DNA from: Candidatus Azobacteroides sp.
GTDB taxonomy: Bacteria; Bacteroidota; Bacteroidia; Bacteroidales; WRGA01
NCBI GenBank assembly: GCA_021201815.1
Contig: JAJQEC010000061.1
Span: 1 to 64,000 of the forward strand
Length of the DNA stretch: 64,000 nt
Direction: 5' to 3'
Shown here: positions 25,578 through 35,432 of the stretch, one piece after another
Layout: each line of letters opens with the position of its first letter
Position numbering within the stretch: position 1 is the stretch's first letter
Translations under genes and position numbers: made by a program
The notes under the pieces: generated by a model
What the model saw: the letters and a program-made list of their open reading frames with translations, nothing else
Databases searched by the model: none
Told to the model about the DNA's origin: nothing

Positions 25578-26122
25578 CTTATTCGTTATTTTCCTTTTCT
25601 TCAGGAAAAGAAAATGAAGGAAAGGAAAGATTCTTTTCTTCTACAGACAGCCTAAATACGGAACTTTTAAGCATAAGAAATACAGAAAAAAGCTTATCGG
25701 ATTCCATTTATTATCTGAATCAGGAAATCCTGAAAGATCCGGAAAATGAGGAATTATTAAAAAAACTGGGAAATCTTCAGGTTAAGTTCAAACTAATGGA
25801 AGAAGCTTTCCTTACTTATTCCCGGTTAATCGGTATTAATGCAGAAAATCCGGAAGCATGTCTTTTTTTTGGGCATTATTATTATTTAAAAGGAAAAAAG
25901 AAATTACATATGGAAGATAGGAACTTCAGCAAAATCACACATCCTAAAAAAATGGAATACGCTACTTACCAAAATAATATAAAAAAAATACTAATGGAAG
26001 AATACACAAAAGCAATACAATATTTAGAAATTTCACAAAAAAGTAAAAGTTCTCCTAATGTAGATAAGATACTTGAAGAAATGAACTTCCGCATTTCCCA
26101 TCCGGACCCGTTGAAAAAATAA
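25559..26122 (+). CDS. TPR-like secreted hypothetical protein, 5' end shifted by duplication
   Basis: The downstream frame (187 residues from a weak TTG start) encodes a helical protein with TPR-like periodicity at about residues 45-165 (YYLNQEILKDPENEELLKKL, then AFLTYSRLIGINAENPEA). The natural start looks like the ATG at 25506, which has a promoter 18 bases upstream and begins MQAPQFLTINFSLI. It is out of frame because of a 17-bp duplication. With one repeat unit fewer, a complete signal peptide would join to SSGKENEGK. As it stands the gene is probably off or poorly expressed. Confidence 0.6.
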   Translation: MILIFLSYSLFSFSSGKENEGKERFFSSTDSLNTELLSIRNTEKSLSDSIYYLNQEILKDPENEELLKKLGNLQVKFKLMEEAFLTYSRLIGINAENPEACLFFGHYYYLKGKKKLHMEDRNFSKITHPKKMEYATYQNNIKKILMEEYTKAIQYLEISQKSKSSPNVDKILEEMNFRISHPDPLKK

Positions 26123-26185
26123 TTGTTTTAAGAATCTTTTTTTCTTTAAGAACCTTCTCTTTCTGAATTAGTTTTATTTTTATCG

Positions 26186-26193
26186 TATCTTTG
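26186..26193 (+). promoter_or_regulatory. -7 element upstream of nspC
   Basis: TATCTTTG matches TAnnTTTG and lies 38 bases before the nspC ATG. It probably serves nspC and the two glycosyltransferase genes after it. Confidence 0.5.
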
Positions 26194-26230
26194 TATTCAA
26201 TAAAGAATAGTATTTAAATCCGGAAAATAA

Positions 26231-27367
26231 ATGATTGATTTTAACAAAATACCTTCTCCCTGCTATATAATTGAAGAAGACCTTTTACGAAAAAATCTTA
26301 GCTTAATTCGTTCTGTTAAAGACCGTGCGGGAGTAAATATTATTCTGGCATTTAAAGCATTTGCAACCTGGAAAGCTTTTCCTATTATTCGTGAATATAT
26401 TTCTTATTCAACAGCCAGTTCCATTTATGAAGCACAACTGGCTTATGAGGAAATGGGAACTAAAGCTCATACGTATGCACCGGTATATACCAGAAAAGAT
26501 TTTCCTACAATTTTGAAATATAGTAGTCATATTACATTTAACTCTTTAAACCAGTATGAATACTTTAAAGAAGAGGTGAAAAATCATTCGGAAAAAGTAT
26601 CCTGTGGTTTACGTATTAATCCGGAGTTTTCAGTAGTTGAAACTGACTTGTATAATCCGGCATCTTCACAATCCCGTTTGGGGATTCCGGTTGCTAATCT
26701 CAAGGAACTTCCGGAAGGAATAGAAGGATTACATTTTCATGCATTATGCGAATCCTCTTCTTATGATCTGGAAAAAGTATTAAAAGCTGTCGAAAAAAAA
26801 TTCGGGCATTTTTTTCCCCGGATTAAATGGTTGAATATGGGAGGTGGACATCTTATTACCAGAAAGGATTATAATGTGGCACATCTGATTTCATTATTAT
26901 CCACTTTTAAGGAAAAATATCCTAATCTGGAAATAATTCTGGAACCGGGAAGTGCTTTTGTATGGCAAGCCGGAGTTTTATCTTCCGAAATTATAGATAT
27001 TGTAGAAAACGGTGGAATTAAGACTGCTATACTGGATGTTTCGTTTACATGTCACATGCCTGATTGCCTGGAAATGCCTTATAAACCTGTTATTCGTGGG
27101 GCAACGGATGAGATAGATGGAAAACCGACATACCGGATGGGAGGAAACAGTTGCCTTGCCGGGGATTATATAGGAAACTGGTCTTTCAATAAACCACTGA
27201 AAATCGGAGATAAAATTATTTTTGAAGATATGATCCATTATACAATTGTAAAAACAACTATGTTTAATGGTATTCCTCATCCCAGGATTGGTTTATGGAC
27301 AAAAGAAAATACTTTTGAATTATACCGGGAATTCGGTTATGAGGATTATAAAAACAGAGTTTCCTAA
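26231..27367 (+). CDS. nspC: Carboxynorspermidine decarboxylase
   Basis: This 378-residue fold-type III PLP enzyme has the PLP lysine at residue 42 (ILAFKAFATW), the HFHALCESS segment, the glycine-rich phosphate loop NMGGGHLITR and the active-site SFTCHMPDCLEMPYKP. It decarboxylates carboxynorspermidine or carboxyspermidine in the alternative polyamine route. The partner carboxy(nor)spermidine dehydrogenase is not in the window. Two glycosyltransferase genes follow closely on the same strand. Confidence 0.93.
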   Translation: MIDFNKIPSPCYIIEEDLLRKNLSLIRSVKDRAGVNIILAFKAFATWKAFPIIREYISYSTASSIYEAQLAYEEMGTKAHTYAPVYTRKDFPTILKYSSHITFNSLNQYEYFKEEVKNHSEKVSCGLRINPEFSVVETDLYNPASSQSRLGIPVANLKELPEGIEGLHFHALCESSSYDLEKVLKAVEKKFGHFFPRIKWLNMGGGHLITRKDYNVAHLISLLSTFKEKYPNLEIILEPGSAFVWQAGVLSSEIIDIVENGGIKTAILDVSFTCHMPDCLEMPYKPVIRGATDEIDGKPTYRMGGNSCLAGDYIGNWSFNKPLKIGDKIIFEDMIHYTIVKTTMFNGIPHPRIGLWTKENTFELYREFGYEDYKNRVS

Positions 27368-27406
27368 GTTTCATTAGCTATTATTTATTAAGACCATATA
27401 TAATCC

Positions 27407-28672
27407 ATGAAAATTGTTTTAATAAATACATCAGACAAAAAGGGAGGTGCAGCTATTGCATGTTACCGGTTGATGAAAGCTCTGCAGGCTATAGGAAGTG
27501 ATGCAAAAATGCTTGTCCGGGATAAGCAGAGAGAAGATCAGGATGTAATTTCTTTTTCCTGTTCTCCATTTCAGAAATTAAAAAACTTCATTCGTTTTAT
27601 CTGGGAACGTTTTATTATTTTTTTTAATAACGGATTCAGCCGTAAAAATCTTTTTTCTGTTTCCCTGGCTGATACCGGCACTAATCTGTCCGGACACCCA
27701 TTGGTAAAAGAAGCAGATATCATCCATCTTCACTGGTTCAATCAAGGCGCGTTATCTTTAAAAGATATCCGGGCATTAATAAAAACCGAAAAGCCTGTTG
27801 TCTGGACTTTACACGATATGTGGGCCTTAACCGGAATTTGTCATTATTCAGGTACATGTGCCAAATTCAAAGAAATATGCAATAATTGTTATTTTTTACG
27901 CTTTCCTTCGGATAAAGATTCTTCTTATAAAACTTTCGTAAAGAAAAAAGGATTATATAAAAAAGGAGAAATCCAATTTGTTGCCTGTAGTAACTGGCTG
28001 AAGGAAACAGGAAAAAACAGCTCTTTATTATCCGGCCAAAAAATTATTTCTATTCCGAACCCGATAAATACAAAAGTATTCAGGCCATTGGATAAAACAG
28101 CATGCAGAAAAATGTTCTGTTTGCCTACAGAGAAAAAAATTATTCTTTTCGGAGCTATGAAGGTGAATGATGAAAGAAAAGGATTGCATTATTTAGAGCA
28201 TGCTTTACAGCTATTAATATGCGAAAAACCTTTTACTCCAGACAAAACTGAAATTATGATATTCGGAGCTATGGAAAACAATTTTCCCGGGTTATCCGGA
28301 TTTGTTATTCATTCCATGAATTTCATAAAAGATACTACAAAACTCATTCAACTCTACAATGCTGCAGATATTTATATAACCTCTTCTCTAGAAGATAATT
28401 TGCCGAATACAATCATGGAAGCACTGGCTTGTGGAGTACCCTGTATCGGATTTAATACAGGGGGGATTTCGGAAATGATTGACCATAAGGAAAATGGCTA
28501 TTTAGCGGACTATAAATCCGCACAAGACTTAGCTAAAGGGATTGCCTGGTGTCTGGAAGAAGCAGACCTGAATAAACTTTCAGAAAATGCAAGAAGAAAG
28601 GTATTAGAAAATTACCAGGAAGAATACATAGCGGAAAAATATCTTGCTTTATATAAGGAACTGAACAAATAA
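27407..28672 (+). CDS. Glycosyltransferase, GT4 family
   Basis: This 421-residue GT-B protein has the N-terminal acceptor-side loop KKGGAAIACYRLMKAL and the characteristic WTLHDMWALTGICHYSGTC near residue 125. The C-terminal donor-binding motif is SSLEDNLPNTIMEALACGVP, with an E-x7-E-like pattern, followed by GGISEMIDHKENG. It resembles colanic-acid-type WcaC enzymes. It overlaps neither neighbour: 39 bases after nspC and 3 bases before the GT2 gene, so the pair is clearly co-transcribed. Confidence 0.9.
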   Translation: MKIVLINTSDKKGGAAIACYRLMKALQAIGSDAKMLVRDKQREDQDVISFSCSPFQKLKNFIRFIWERFIIFFNNGFSRKNLFSVSLADTGTNLSGHPLVKEADIIHLHWFNQGALSLKDIRALIKTEKPVVWTLHDMWALTGICHYSGTCAKFKEICNNCYFLRFPSDKDSSYKTFVKKKGLYKKGEIQFVACSNWLKETGKNSSLLSGQKIISIPNPINTKVFRPLDKTACRKMFCLPTEKKIILFGAMKVNDERKGLHYLEHALQLLICEKPFTPDKTEIMIFGAMENNFPGLSGFVIHSMNFIKDTTKLIQLYNAADIYITSSLEDNLPNTIMEALACGVPCIGFNTGGISEMIDHKENGYLADYKSAQDLAKGIAWCLEEADLNKLSENARRKVLENYQEEYIAEKYLALYKELNK

Positions 28673-28675
28673 AGA

Positions 28676-29413
28676 ATGAAGCAAAAACCCGTATTTTCGA
28701 TTATAACTATTACTTATAATGCAGAAAAACATATAAGGAGAACAATAGAAAGTATCATCCGTCAATCTTATTCCGGCATAGAATATATTATAGTTGATGG
28801 CAAATCTACAGATCATACAATAGATATTATCAATAGTTATCGGAATTTTATCTCCTGCTTTGTCTGTGAACCGGATGAAGGACTTTATGATGCCATGAAT
28901 AAAGGATTACTTAACGCAACCGGTGATTATATCTGGTTTCTAAATGCAGGTGACTCCTTATACAGCACGGATACGGTTGAGAAATTGTCACATGCCTTAC
29001 CCTCTTCTTTTCCTGATATATTATACGGGGATACGGCAATTATTAATGAAGCTGGAACATTTCTTTATCTGCGACATTTGCGTCCTCCGGAAAAGTTATC
29101 CTGGAAAAGTTTCCGTATGGGAATGACTGTATGTCATCAGTCATTTATTGTGAAAAGAGAAATAGCTCCGCTTTTTGATCTTACTTATAAATTCTCCTCG
29201 GATTTCGACTGGTGCATTCGCTGTATGAAGGAAACAGATTCTATATTCAACACAGGACAAATTCTTTCAAATTATATGAAAGGAGGTCTTACTTCTTCCC
29301 ACCACAAAGAATCCCTGAAAGAACGTTATGCTATCATGCAGAAATATTACGGAAGAATAACAACTTTTATAATGCATATCCGGTTTTTATTCCGCTATCT
29401 CAAAAATAAGTAA
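28676..29413 (+). CDS. Glycosyltransferase family 2 (WcaA-like)
   Basis: This 245-residue GT-A enzyme opens with FSIITITYNAEKHI and contains YIIVDGKSTDHT (nucleotide binding), WFLNAGDSL (DxD-like) and FSSDFDWCIRCMK near residue 178. It starts 3 bases after the GT4 stop. The pair probably extends one glycan, but no polymerase or flippase gene lies nearby. Confidence 0.9.
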   Translation: MKQKPVFSIITITYNAEKHIRRTIESIIRQSYSGIEYIIVDGKSTDHTIDIINSYRNFISCFVCEPDEGLYDAMNKGLLNATGDYIWFLNAGDSLYSTDTVEKLSHALPSSFPDILYGDTAIINEAGTFLYLRHLRPPEKLSWKSFRMGMTVCHQSFIVKREIAPLFDLTYKFSSDFDWCIRCMKETDSIFNTGQILSNYMKGGLTSSHHKESLKERYAIMQKYYGRITTFIMHIRFLFRYLKNK

Positions 29414-29759
29414 AGTTGTTTCTCTATTTTTTAATATGCATTTCTTTCCAAAGTGGAAAGTTAAAAACAAAATGATGCCATTTCTGTTATCCAGGTAAAA
29501 AGTTATCCTGAGCTTTTGTAGACCAAGCTTATGAGATAGAAGTAATTATTAAATAGAATTGCTGTAAATGCCAGTTTAATCGGATTTTCAAAAATAATTC
29601 ATTTACTATACTTCTTTACCTTGGTATTTGACAGAATTTTATAGAATTACCTATGAAGTTGTTTGTCCGAATTTATGAATTGAATAGTTGAAATTAATTT
29701 CATATAAAGTGTCTGAATAAATATATATTAAAATAACTTTTTATTCATTCTCATGATTA
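29414..29759. other. Intergenic region, nothing identified
   Basis: These 346 bases separate the GT2 gene from the convergent AI-2E permease gene. No frame, repeat or clear terminator stem was found. Confidence 0.45.
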
Positions 29760-30860
29760 TTAAGGAACGTCACCTTTTCCGGGTTCTTTTTTCTCCGGTC
29801 CTATCTTATCTTTTTGTAAAGCAACCGTTCCGATAGAACTTCTATTGGAATAATAAGTCAGGTATTCCCGTCTGTAAATGTTCAGAAATAAAATAAAAAG
29901 GGAAAGCAGTAAAGGCCCGAAAATTACCCCCCAGAAACCAAAGAGTTTTAGTCCCAAAATAACTCCGAAAACAGTTATCAGAGGATGAATATCCGCAAGT
30001 TTTTTCTGTAAAATAAACCGAAACAGATTGTCGACATTTGTTATTACCAGTGCTCCATACAGCAAAAGGCCAACCCCATTAAAAAGGTCCCCGTTCATAA
30101 TCATTACAATAGATAACGGAGTAAAAACTAATGCTGTTCCTAATAAAGGAATGATGGTAGCAAAACTAGTCAATATAGCGTAGAAAAATGCCTGATGTAC
30201 ATCAAATATTATATATCCGATATATGCAAATATTCCCTGGATAAAAGCTAGAAGAGGAATTCCAATTGCGTTTGCATGAATCATGCTATTCGCTTCATTT
30301 ACAATTGCTCTTTTATTCAATCTCTTGAAAGGAAGCATATCCCATAGGAAGTTATCAAATTCCCTGGCACGAATAAACAGGAAATAAAGGACAAAAATCA
30401 TAACAAAACTATTGATCACCAATGAGTACGCTCCCTGCGCAATTCCTTGCACTGTGGCAATTCCCCATCTTGGAAGGAAAGAGAGATTTTCTATTGTAAA
30501 TACTTTTACTCCCGTTTTTGCTTCTATAAAAGCAGCCCATTCATTTAATTTTGAAAGAATCAACTGGGGATCAATGTCAATCACTGATACCTTATCTGCC
30601 AGCATCAGGAAAATAAGAGAAATAGGAATTAAAAAGAATAAAATTGCTTCCACTAATAATAAGGCTGCCGCCAAGGCCGGTTTTAATTTTTTTTTCTCCG
30701 TCAAAAAGAACAATTGTTTACGCATCAATACATACAGAGTAAAAGCACCAAGAAAACCACTGATAAACTCCTGTAGTTCTTTCAATATTATTAATCCCAA
30801 TACAAGTAAAAGAATCAATAAGGAATTTTTCCATCTTCTTTCTTTAAACAATTTGTTCAT
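29760..30860 (-). CDS. AI-2E family transporter (permease)
   Basis: The protein has about 366 residues from the ATG at 30860 (MNKLFKERRWKNSLL). The frame extends further upstream into tamL but only as overlap. It shows the family pattern of seven to eight membrane helices with a large central loop and the C-terminal motif VFGVILGLKLFGFWGVIFGPLLLSLF. Members include the proposed AI-2 exporter TqsA and Na+/H+ antiporters, so the transported substrate is unknown. The start lies 10 bases after the tamL stop. Confidence 0.88.
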   Translation of the reverse strand: MNKLFKERRWKNSLLILLLVLGLIILKELQEFISGFLGAFTLYVLMRKQLFFLTEKKKLKPALAAALLLVEAILFFLIPISLIFLMLADKVSVIDIDPQLILSKLNEWAAFIEAKTGVKVFTIENLSFLPRWGIATVQGIAQGAYSLVINSFVMIFVLYFLFIRAREFDNFLWDMLPFKRLNKRAIVNEANSMIHANAIGIPLLAFIQGIFAYIGYIIFDVHQAFFYAILTSFATIIPLLGTALVFTPLSIVMIMNGDLFNGVGLLLYGALVITNVDNLFRFILQKKLADIHPLITVFGVILGLKLFGFWGVIFGPLLLSLFILFLNIYRREYLTYYSNRSSIGTVALQKDKIGPEKKEPGKGDVP

Positions 30861-30870
30861 TTTAATAATT

Positions 30871-33186
30871 TTAAAAAGGATAACCAATAGCAAAATGGAG
30901 CGCAAAATCTCTACTGAATTTAGGTTTGAACATAACCCAGGGATCATTCGGAAGACCGGGGTCATACGCTTTTATACCTGTATCCAGTCGTATCAGAAAA
31001 TAATTAAAATCCAATCTTAATCCTAAACCATAAGAAGCAGCAATTTGTTTATAAAACTCATTAAATTTAAATACACCTCCGGGTTGAGATTCATAACTTT
31101 TTATGGTCCAGATATTACCTGCATCAATGTAACCGGCAAGTTGAAATAACCAGAAAATATGAGAACGCCATTCGATATTCATATCCAGCCGTATATCCCC
31201 GGCCTGATTGGCGTAGTCCAGTGCCTGACCTGTATATTGATAGGTTCCTGGCCCTAAGGTTCTCACAGACCAACCTCTTACACTATTAGCACCTCCTGAA
31301 TAATATCTTTTTTCAAAAGGCATAATCGTAGCGTTCTTATAAGGGTAAGCCAGTCCAACACCAATATGATAAGTCAATGAGTTATCCTGGTCAATAATAT
31401 GTGTCTTTGCAAAATCAAAATCTCCTTTTATATATTGTGATATAGGGACATCAAAAAGACGGTATTGTCCTTTATCATTTTTACCCGCATTTGACAGTGT
31501 TGAGATTCCATATAATAAATTTCCGGAAGTTTCAACAGCAGCCTTTATAGAGTAAAGTGATTTCTTACTACTGGGAAACCCAAGATTACTGGTATAATAA
31601 GAATAGGAAACTCCGGAAATTACATGATCTTCAAAACTATGTAATAATGCCGGGTATTGATTCAGGTCGTCTTCAAAGGTCTTGGTCATACGGGGAATAT
31701 GCACATAATCAAAAAATAATGGACTGATACTATGGCGGAAACGTCCGTTATTTATAGACCAGTTATATTTCCATGAGCCGGAAAAGACGATTCTTTCATA
31801 TTCCGGACGTTCCTGCCAGCCAAAGGCCAGGCCATATTCCGTGGAAGCTCTCAAACGTTTTTTCAGATCTTTATTCAGAAATGGGAACTGAAATTTGGGA
31901 AATATTACGGAGGTTTCAGTTCCGATTTCTTTGTAACTATTTTTTAATAAATCTGAAATGCTTCCACTTAATGCTTCGTATGCCCCCCTTAATTTGATAT
32001 TGAAAACATCCGAAGCCTTGAATATATTGCGGTGCTGATAGCTTATACTTCCGGCAACACCGAGGTCCCCGGCAGAGTTTGTCCCTTCCAAAGATATGGA
32101 AGCAGTCTGCGTTTTACTGCTGGTCAGGGAAATATAACAGTCCACTACAGCCGAATCGGTCTCTTGAAAACGGATGTTTGCATATTGAAGGGCCTGTAAA
32201 GAGGCCAGAGAATTATAAGTAGCAGACACATCGGTTTCATTATACCGGGAATGGGGACGAATAAAGCAATTCTGGAGTAAAAAGGAAGGACGAAAAGTAT
32301 TATTCCGTTGAATAATATAATAATCTTCATGTAATAATGTATCTCTGAGGGAAGGTTCCGTGCCACGTCTCCTTGCATTCCGGCTACCATCATCCACTAA
32401 GAAGTAGACATTATTTACATAATAAACATTTTGTTGTATATTTTTCGATTGAATCGTATCAACAATTTGAACTCCAAAAGGAATATTACGGATACTGATT
32501 TTCAGTTTCACTTGGTGAGAAACATGAAAGCTGTCTGCAAAGCAATGGATGTTTTCTTTTGTAAATGAGTAATATCCTTGTTCCCGAAGTTTATTTGTAA
32601 TCCGGGTTCTTTCAAGGTTCAATTCATTCCCATCAAATATCATTCCTGTTTTTACAATACTATGTGTTGTATCTGCTAATACTATTTCTTTTATTTTTTC
32701 ATCCTGAATTTCATACTCCAGTTTCGAAATATAATAAGGTTCATTCGGATAAATATTATACGTAAGGGAAACCTTTTTCTTTTTAAATGTCGGGACAAAA
32801 TCTACCTGTACATCCATATATCCCTTATTAAAAAACAATTTCTGAAACTCTAGGGCCGTTTGTTCTGCTTGGGTTTCTTCATAGATAACAGGAGGGCTTC
32901 CGACATTCTTTAATGTACGGTTTATCCATTTGGTAGTGTCTGTTCCGGATAAGCTATAAATTCCTAAACGCATATTCCAGGTATCAAAAACCTTATAATT
33001 AGGTTTTTGTTTTACATAATCTTTTAATTCCTTTGATTCCATGACCCGGGGATGTGATTTTATACGCACATTTGTTAATAGATATTCTCCATCCGGCACA
33101 TATTTTGTTGTACTGCATGAAATACAACCTTCGATAATCAACACGAAAACAAAAAAATATTTACCTTTGTTCAACCAATTCCTCAC
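30871..33186 (-). CDS. tamL: TamL-type Omp85 lipoprotein
   Basis: This 771-residue protein has a lipoprotein-type signal peptide with cysteines at about 21 and 24, followed by STTKYVPDGEYLLTNV, the hallmark start of Bacteroidetes TamL. POTRA-like domains occupy about 30-320. The Omp85 barrel ends with the RYYSGGANSVRGWSVRTLGPG motif near residue 625 and a terminal FAIGYPF strand. TamL works with inner-membrane TamB in outer-membrane protein insertion. The tamB gene is usually adjacent but is not seen here, where a permease gene follows instead. A minus-strand TATCTTTG (33292-33299) may be its promoter. Confidence 0.87.
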   Translation of the reverse strand: MRNWLNKGKYFFVFVLIIEGCISCSTTKYVPDGEYLLTNVRIKSHPRVMESKELKDYVKQKPNYKVFDTWNMRLGIYSLSGTDTTKWINRTLKNVGSPPVIYEETQAEQTALEFQKLFFNKGYMDVQVDFVPTFKKKKVSLTYNIYPNEPYYISKLEYEIQDEKIKEIVLADTTHSIVKTGMIFDGNELNLERTRITNKLREQGYYSFTKENIHCFADSFHVSHQVKLKISIRNIPFGVQIVDTIQSKNIQQNVYYVNNVYFLVDDGSRNARRRGTEPSLRDTLLHEDYYIIQRNNTFRPSFLLQNCFIRPHSRYNETDVSATYNSLASLQALQYANIRFQETDSAVVDCYISLTSSKTQTASISLEGTNSAGDLGVAGSISYQHRNIFKASDVFNIKLRGAYEALSGSISDLLKNSYKEIGTETSVIFPKFQFPFLNKDLKKRLRASTEYGLAFGWQERPEYERIVFSGSWKYNWSINNGRFRHSISPLFFDYVHIPRMTKTFEDDLNQYPALLHSFEDHVISGVSYSYYTSNLGFPSSKKSLYSIKAAVETSGNLLYGISTLSNAGKNDKGQYRLFDVPISQYIKGDFDFAKTHIIDQDNSLTYHIGVGLAYPYKNATIMPFEKRYYSGGANSVRGWSVRTLGPGTYQYTGQALDYANQAGDIRLDMNIEWRSHIFWLFQLAGYIDAGNIWTIKSYESQPGGVFKFNEFYKQIAASYGLGLRLDFNYFLIRLDTGIKAYDPGLPNDPWVMFKPKFSRDFALHFAIGYPF

Positions 33187-33384
33187 TTTTGATATTCTTT
33201 CTGAATCTTTCTGTAAATGCAGTATTTTCAGGAAATTACTTTTTCTGCCAATTCAGTTTTTAAAATAATTTTCGTTCTGCATCACAACTTACAAAGATAT
33301 GGAAAAGTAATTTATAAAAAGTGTTATAAAAAAAGAAAGAATATCATTATAAGAATGTGATTATATAAATATAGATAGTAAAAA

Positions 33385-34581
33385 ATGGCTATGAAGCATT
33401 ATAATTTTGATGAAGTTATTAGTCGTAAAGGTACTAATAGTCTGAAATATGACATGTTAAAGGAAAGATTCGGCCGCGATGACCTTATCTCCTTATGGGT
33501 AGCAGATATGGATTTTCAGTCTCCGGAGGTTATTCTGGACGCAATCCGTGAACGATGTGATCATGGCGTGTTAGGATATACTTTTCCCGGTGAAGGTTAT
33601 TATCAGTCAATTATCGATTGGTTGAAAAAAAGACATGATTTCTGTTTGGAAAAGTCAGCTATCGGTTTTCTACCGGGTGTAGTATCCGGACTTGCCTTCT
33701 GTGTAAATTGCTTTACTTCTCCGGAAGATAAAATAATTGTACAACCGCCTATCTATCCACCTTTCATGTCTATTCCGAAACATACAAACCGTATGCTGGT
33801 GGATAATCCGCTGATTTTACAAGATGGGCAATACAGGATGAATTTTTCTCAACTGGAAGAAATAGCGAAAGATCCGGCTTGCAAAATGTTACTGCTGTGC
33901 AACCCTCACAATCCGGGTGGAAGGAGCTGGAGTAAGGAAGAACTGGCTATGCTTTCGGAAATTTGCATTAGCAATAATGTCTTCGTTGTATCCGACGAAA
34001 TCCATGGAGATCTTGTTCTGGAAGGACACAAACATGTACCTTTTGCGTCTGTTTCTGAAGGTGCAAGAAACAATAGCATCACGTTAATGGCTCCAAGTAA
34101 GACATTTAATATTGCAGGCATGGGCTCGTGCTTTTATTTTGCACAAAATAAGGAAATACATCTTACGTTCTCTTCCTTTTTGCAAAGAAATGAACTGGTA
34201 AACGGTCATATTTTTGCATACCTGACTTCTGAAGCTGCTTTTACATATGGAGAAGACTGGTTGGACCAACTTCTTGTATACATAAAAAATAATATTTCTT
34301 TTGTAGATACTTACCTGAAAGAGAATATTCCGGAAATTACTGCTATTATTCCCGAAGCTTCTTTTCTGGTTTGGCTGGATTGCCGGAAACTGGGTTTAAG
34401 TCAGGAAAAGTTAGTTTCTTTGTTTGTTAATGATGCCCATCTGGCTTTAAATGACGGGATCTCTTTTAGTAAAGAAGGAGAAGGCTTCATGCGACTAAAT
34501 GTAGGATGTGCCAAATCTATTCTGGAAAAGGCCATGCAGCAGCTAAAAGAAGCAGTAAATAAACGGAAAAATGAATCATAA
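33385..34581 (+). CDS. MalY/PatB-type C-S beta-lyase
   Basis: This 398-residue fold-type I PLP enzyme has the MalY/PatB start (RKGTNSLKYDMLKERFGRDDLISLWVADMDF), the CNPHNPGGRSWSKEEL substrate loop and the PLP lysine in APSKTFNIAGM near residue 238. Such enzymes cleave cystathionine or other C-S bonds to pyruvate, ammonia and a thiol. It is monocistronic and followed by a good terminator at 34646. A second ATG two codons in (33391) is an equally possible start. Confidence 0.9.
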   Translation: MAMKHYNFDEVISRKGTNSLKYDMLKERFGRDDLISLWVADMDFQSPEVILDAIRERCDHGVLGYTFPGEGYYQSIIDWLKKRHDFCLEKSAIGFLPGVVSGLAFCVNCFTSPEDKIIVQPPIYPPFMSIPKHTNRMLVDNPLILQDGQYRMNFSQLEEIAKDPACKMLLLCNPHNPGGRSWSKEELAMLSEICISNNVFVVSDEIHGDLVLEGHKHVPFASVSEGARNNSITLMAPSKTFNIAGMGSCFYFAQNKEIHLTFSSFLQRNELVNGHIFAYLTSEAAFTYGEDWLDQLLVYIKNNISFVDTYLKENIPEITAIIPEASFLVWLDCRKLGLSQEKLVSLFVNDAHLALNDGISFSKEGEGFMRLNVGCAKSILEKAMQQLKEAVNKRKNES

Positions 34582-35432
34582 GACATCTGTTTGTAAATAA
34601 ATCGCAGGTTTTCAGAAGAATTAACCCTAGAGTTACGAAGAATATCCTCTGTCTTCCCTCGAAGACAGAGGGTGTTTCTTTTTCTCAGGCCGTTATAAAA
34701 ACAAATAAGTCCGGATTTTATTTGGAAAATACAAAAGAAAATGGATATTTACAACAAGCCTGATTTATTATTTAAAAAATAACCGGTTTCCTACCTTTTG
34801 TTAACTTTTCTCCATCATAAATAATATTACCGTTTTACTGAAGTGGAGCGCTCCATTTGAGTGAGTCAATTATGTTTTTCCTTTATTTATATGACTTCAC
34901 CTTTTATAAAGGATTATTTAAGCAAGGTGATAACTTCTATTTCTCTTATTTTTATATTAAAAAAGAGAAATCATCGTCTTTTCAGGTATTTAAATCAGAG
35001 CTTTAAGTACTATTTGAATTCGTCGATTCTCGAAAACAACCTTTGTGATAGTTAAATGGAAAGTTTATGATTCAGAGCCTGTTTCGTGTTGCTCATCTTT
35101 CTCCAAATCCTTTTCCTGTTAGACTAATAGAAGCGATTTGAAAGTATTTTTTTGCTTTTTGGAGGATATCTGACCGGGAAAAAAAGGTTTCGTCATTTAT
35201 GATAAGGTCAATGTGAGTCTGAATGATAAGCGGTCTATTTTGAAACCTGCGGTTAAGTGAAAAGCTAATAAAAGGAAGGAACTGTCTGGAAAAGCCCTTT
35301 TTGTTTCTTTTCGGTAAAAGACAGATAATCGTAAAAAATAAGATGGAAACTACATTATTATAATATGAAAAGTCTTATTTATATTATATTGGTGAGAGTT
35401 CTGTATTTTTCTATTTCCTTTTATTCGTTGTA
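34582..35432. other. Long intergenic region
   Basis: These 851 bases hold a terminator at 34646 and a perfect 12-bp palindrome TGGAGCGCTCCA at 34844-34855. Open frames here (for example 34861-35055) are short, lack promoter context and show no recognisable domain. It may be a decayed region. Confidence 0.5.
34646..34680 (+). terminator. Intrinsic terminator after the PatB/MalY gene
   Basis: CCTCTGTCTTC (34646-34656) pairs perfectly with GAAGACAGAGG (34661-34671), loop CCTC, followed by a T-rich tract. It lies about 65 bases after the stop codon. Confidence 0.8.

Noticed and set aside
33163-33170. Plus-strand TACCTTTG inside the tamL 5' end as promoter of the PatB/MalY gene
   Set aside because: It lies more than 200 bases upstream and within another coding region. 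It may be chance.
34844-34855. Perfect palindrome TGGAGCGCTCCA as a regulator site
   Set aside because: A single copy far from any start codon, with no neighbouring regulator. Noted only within the gap description.
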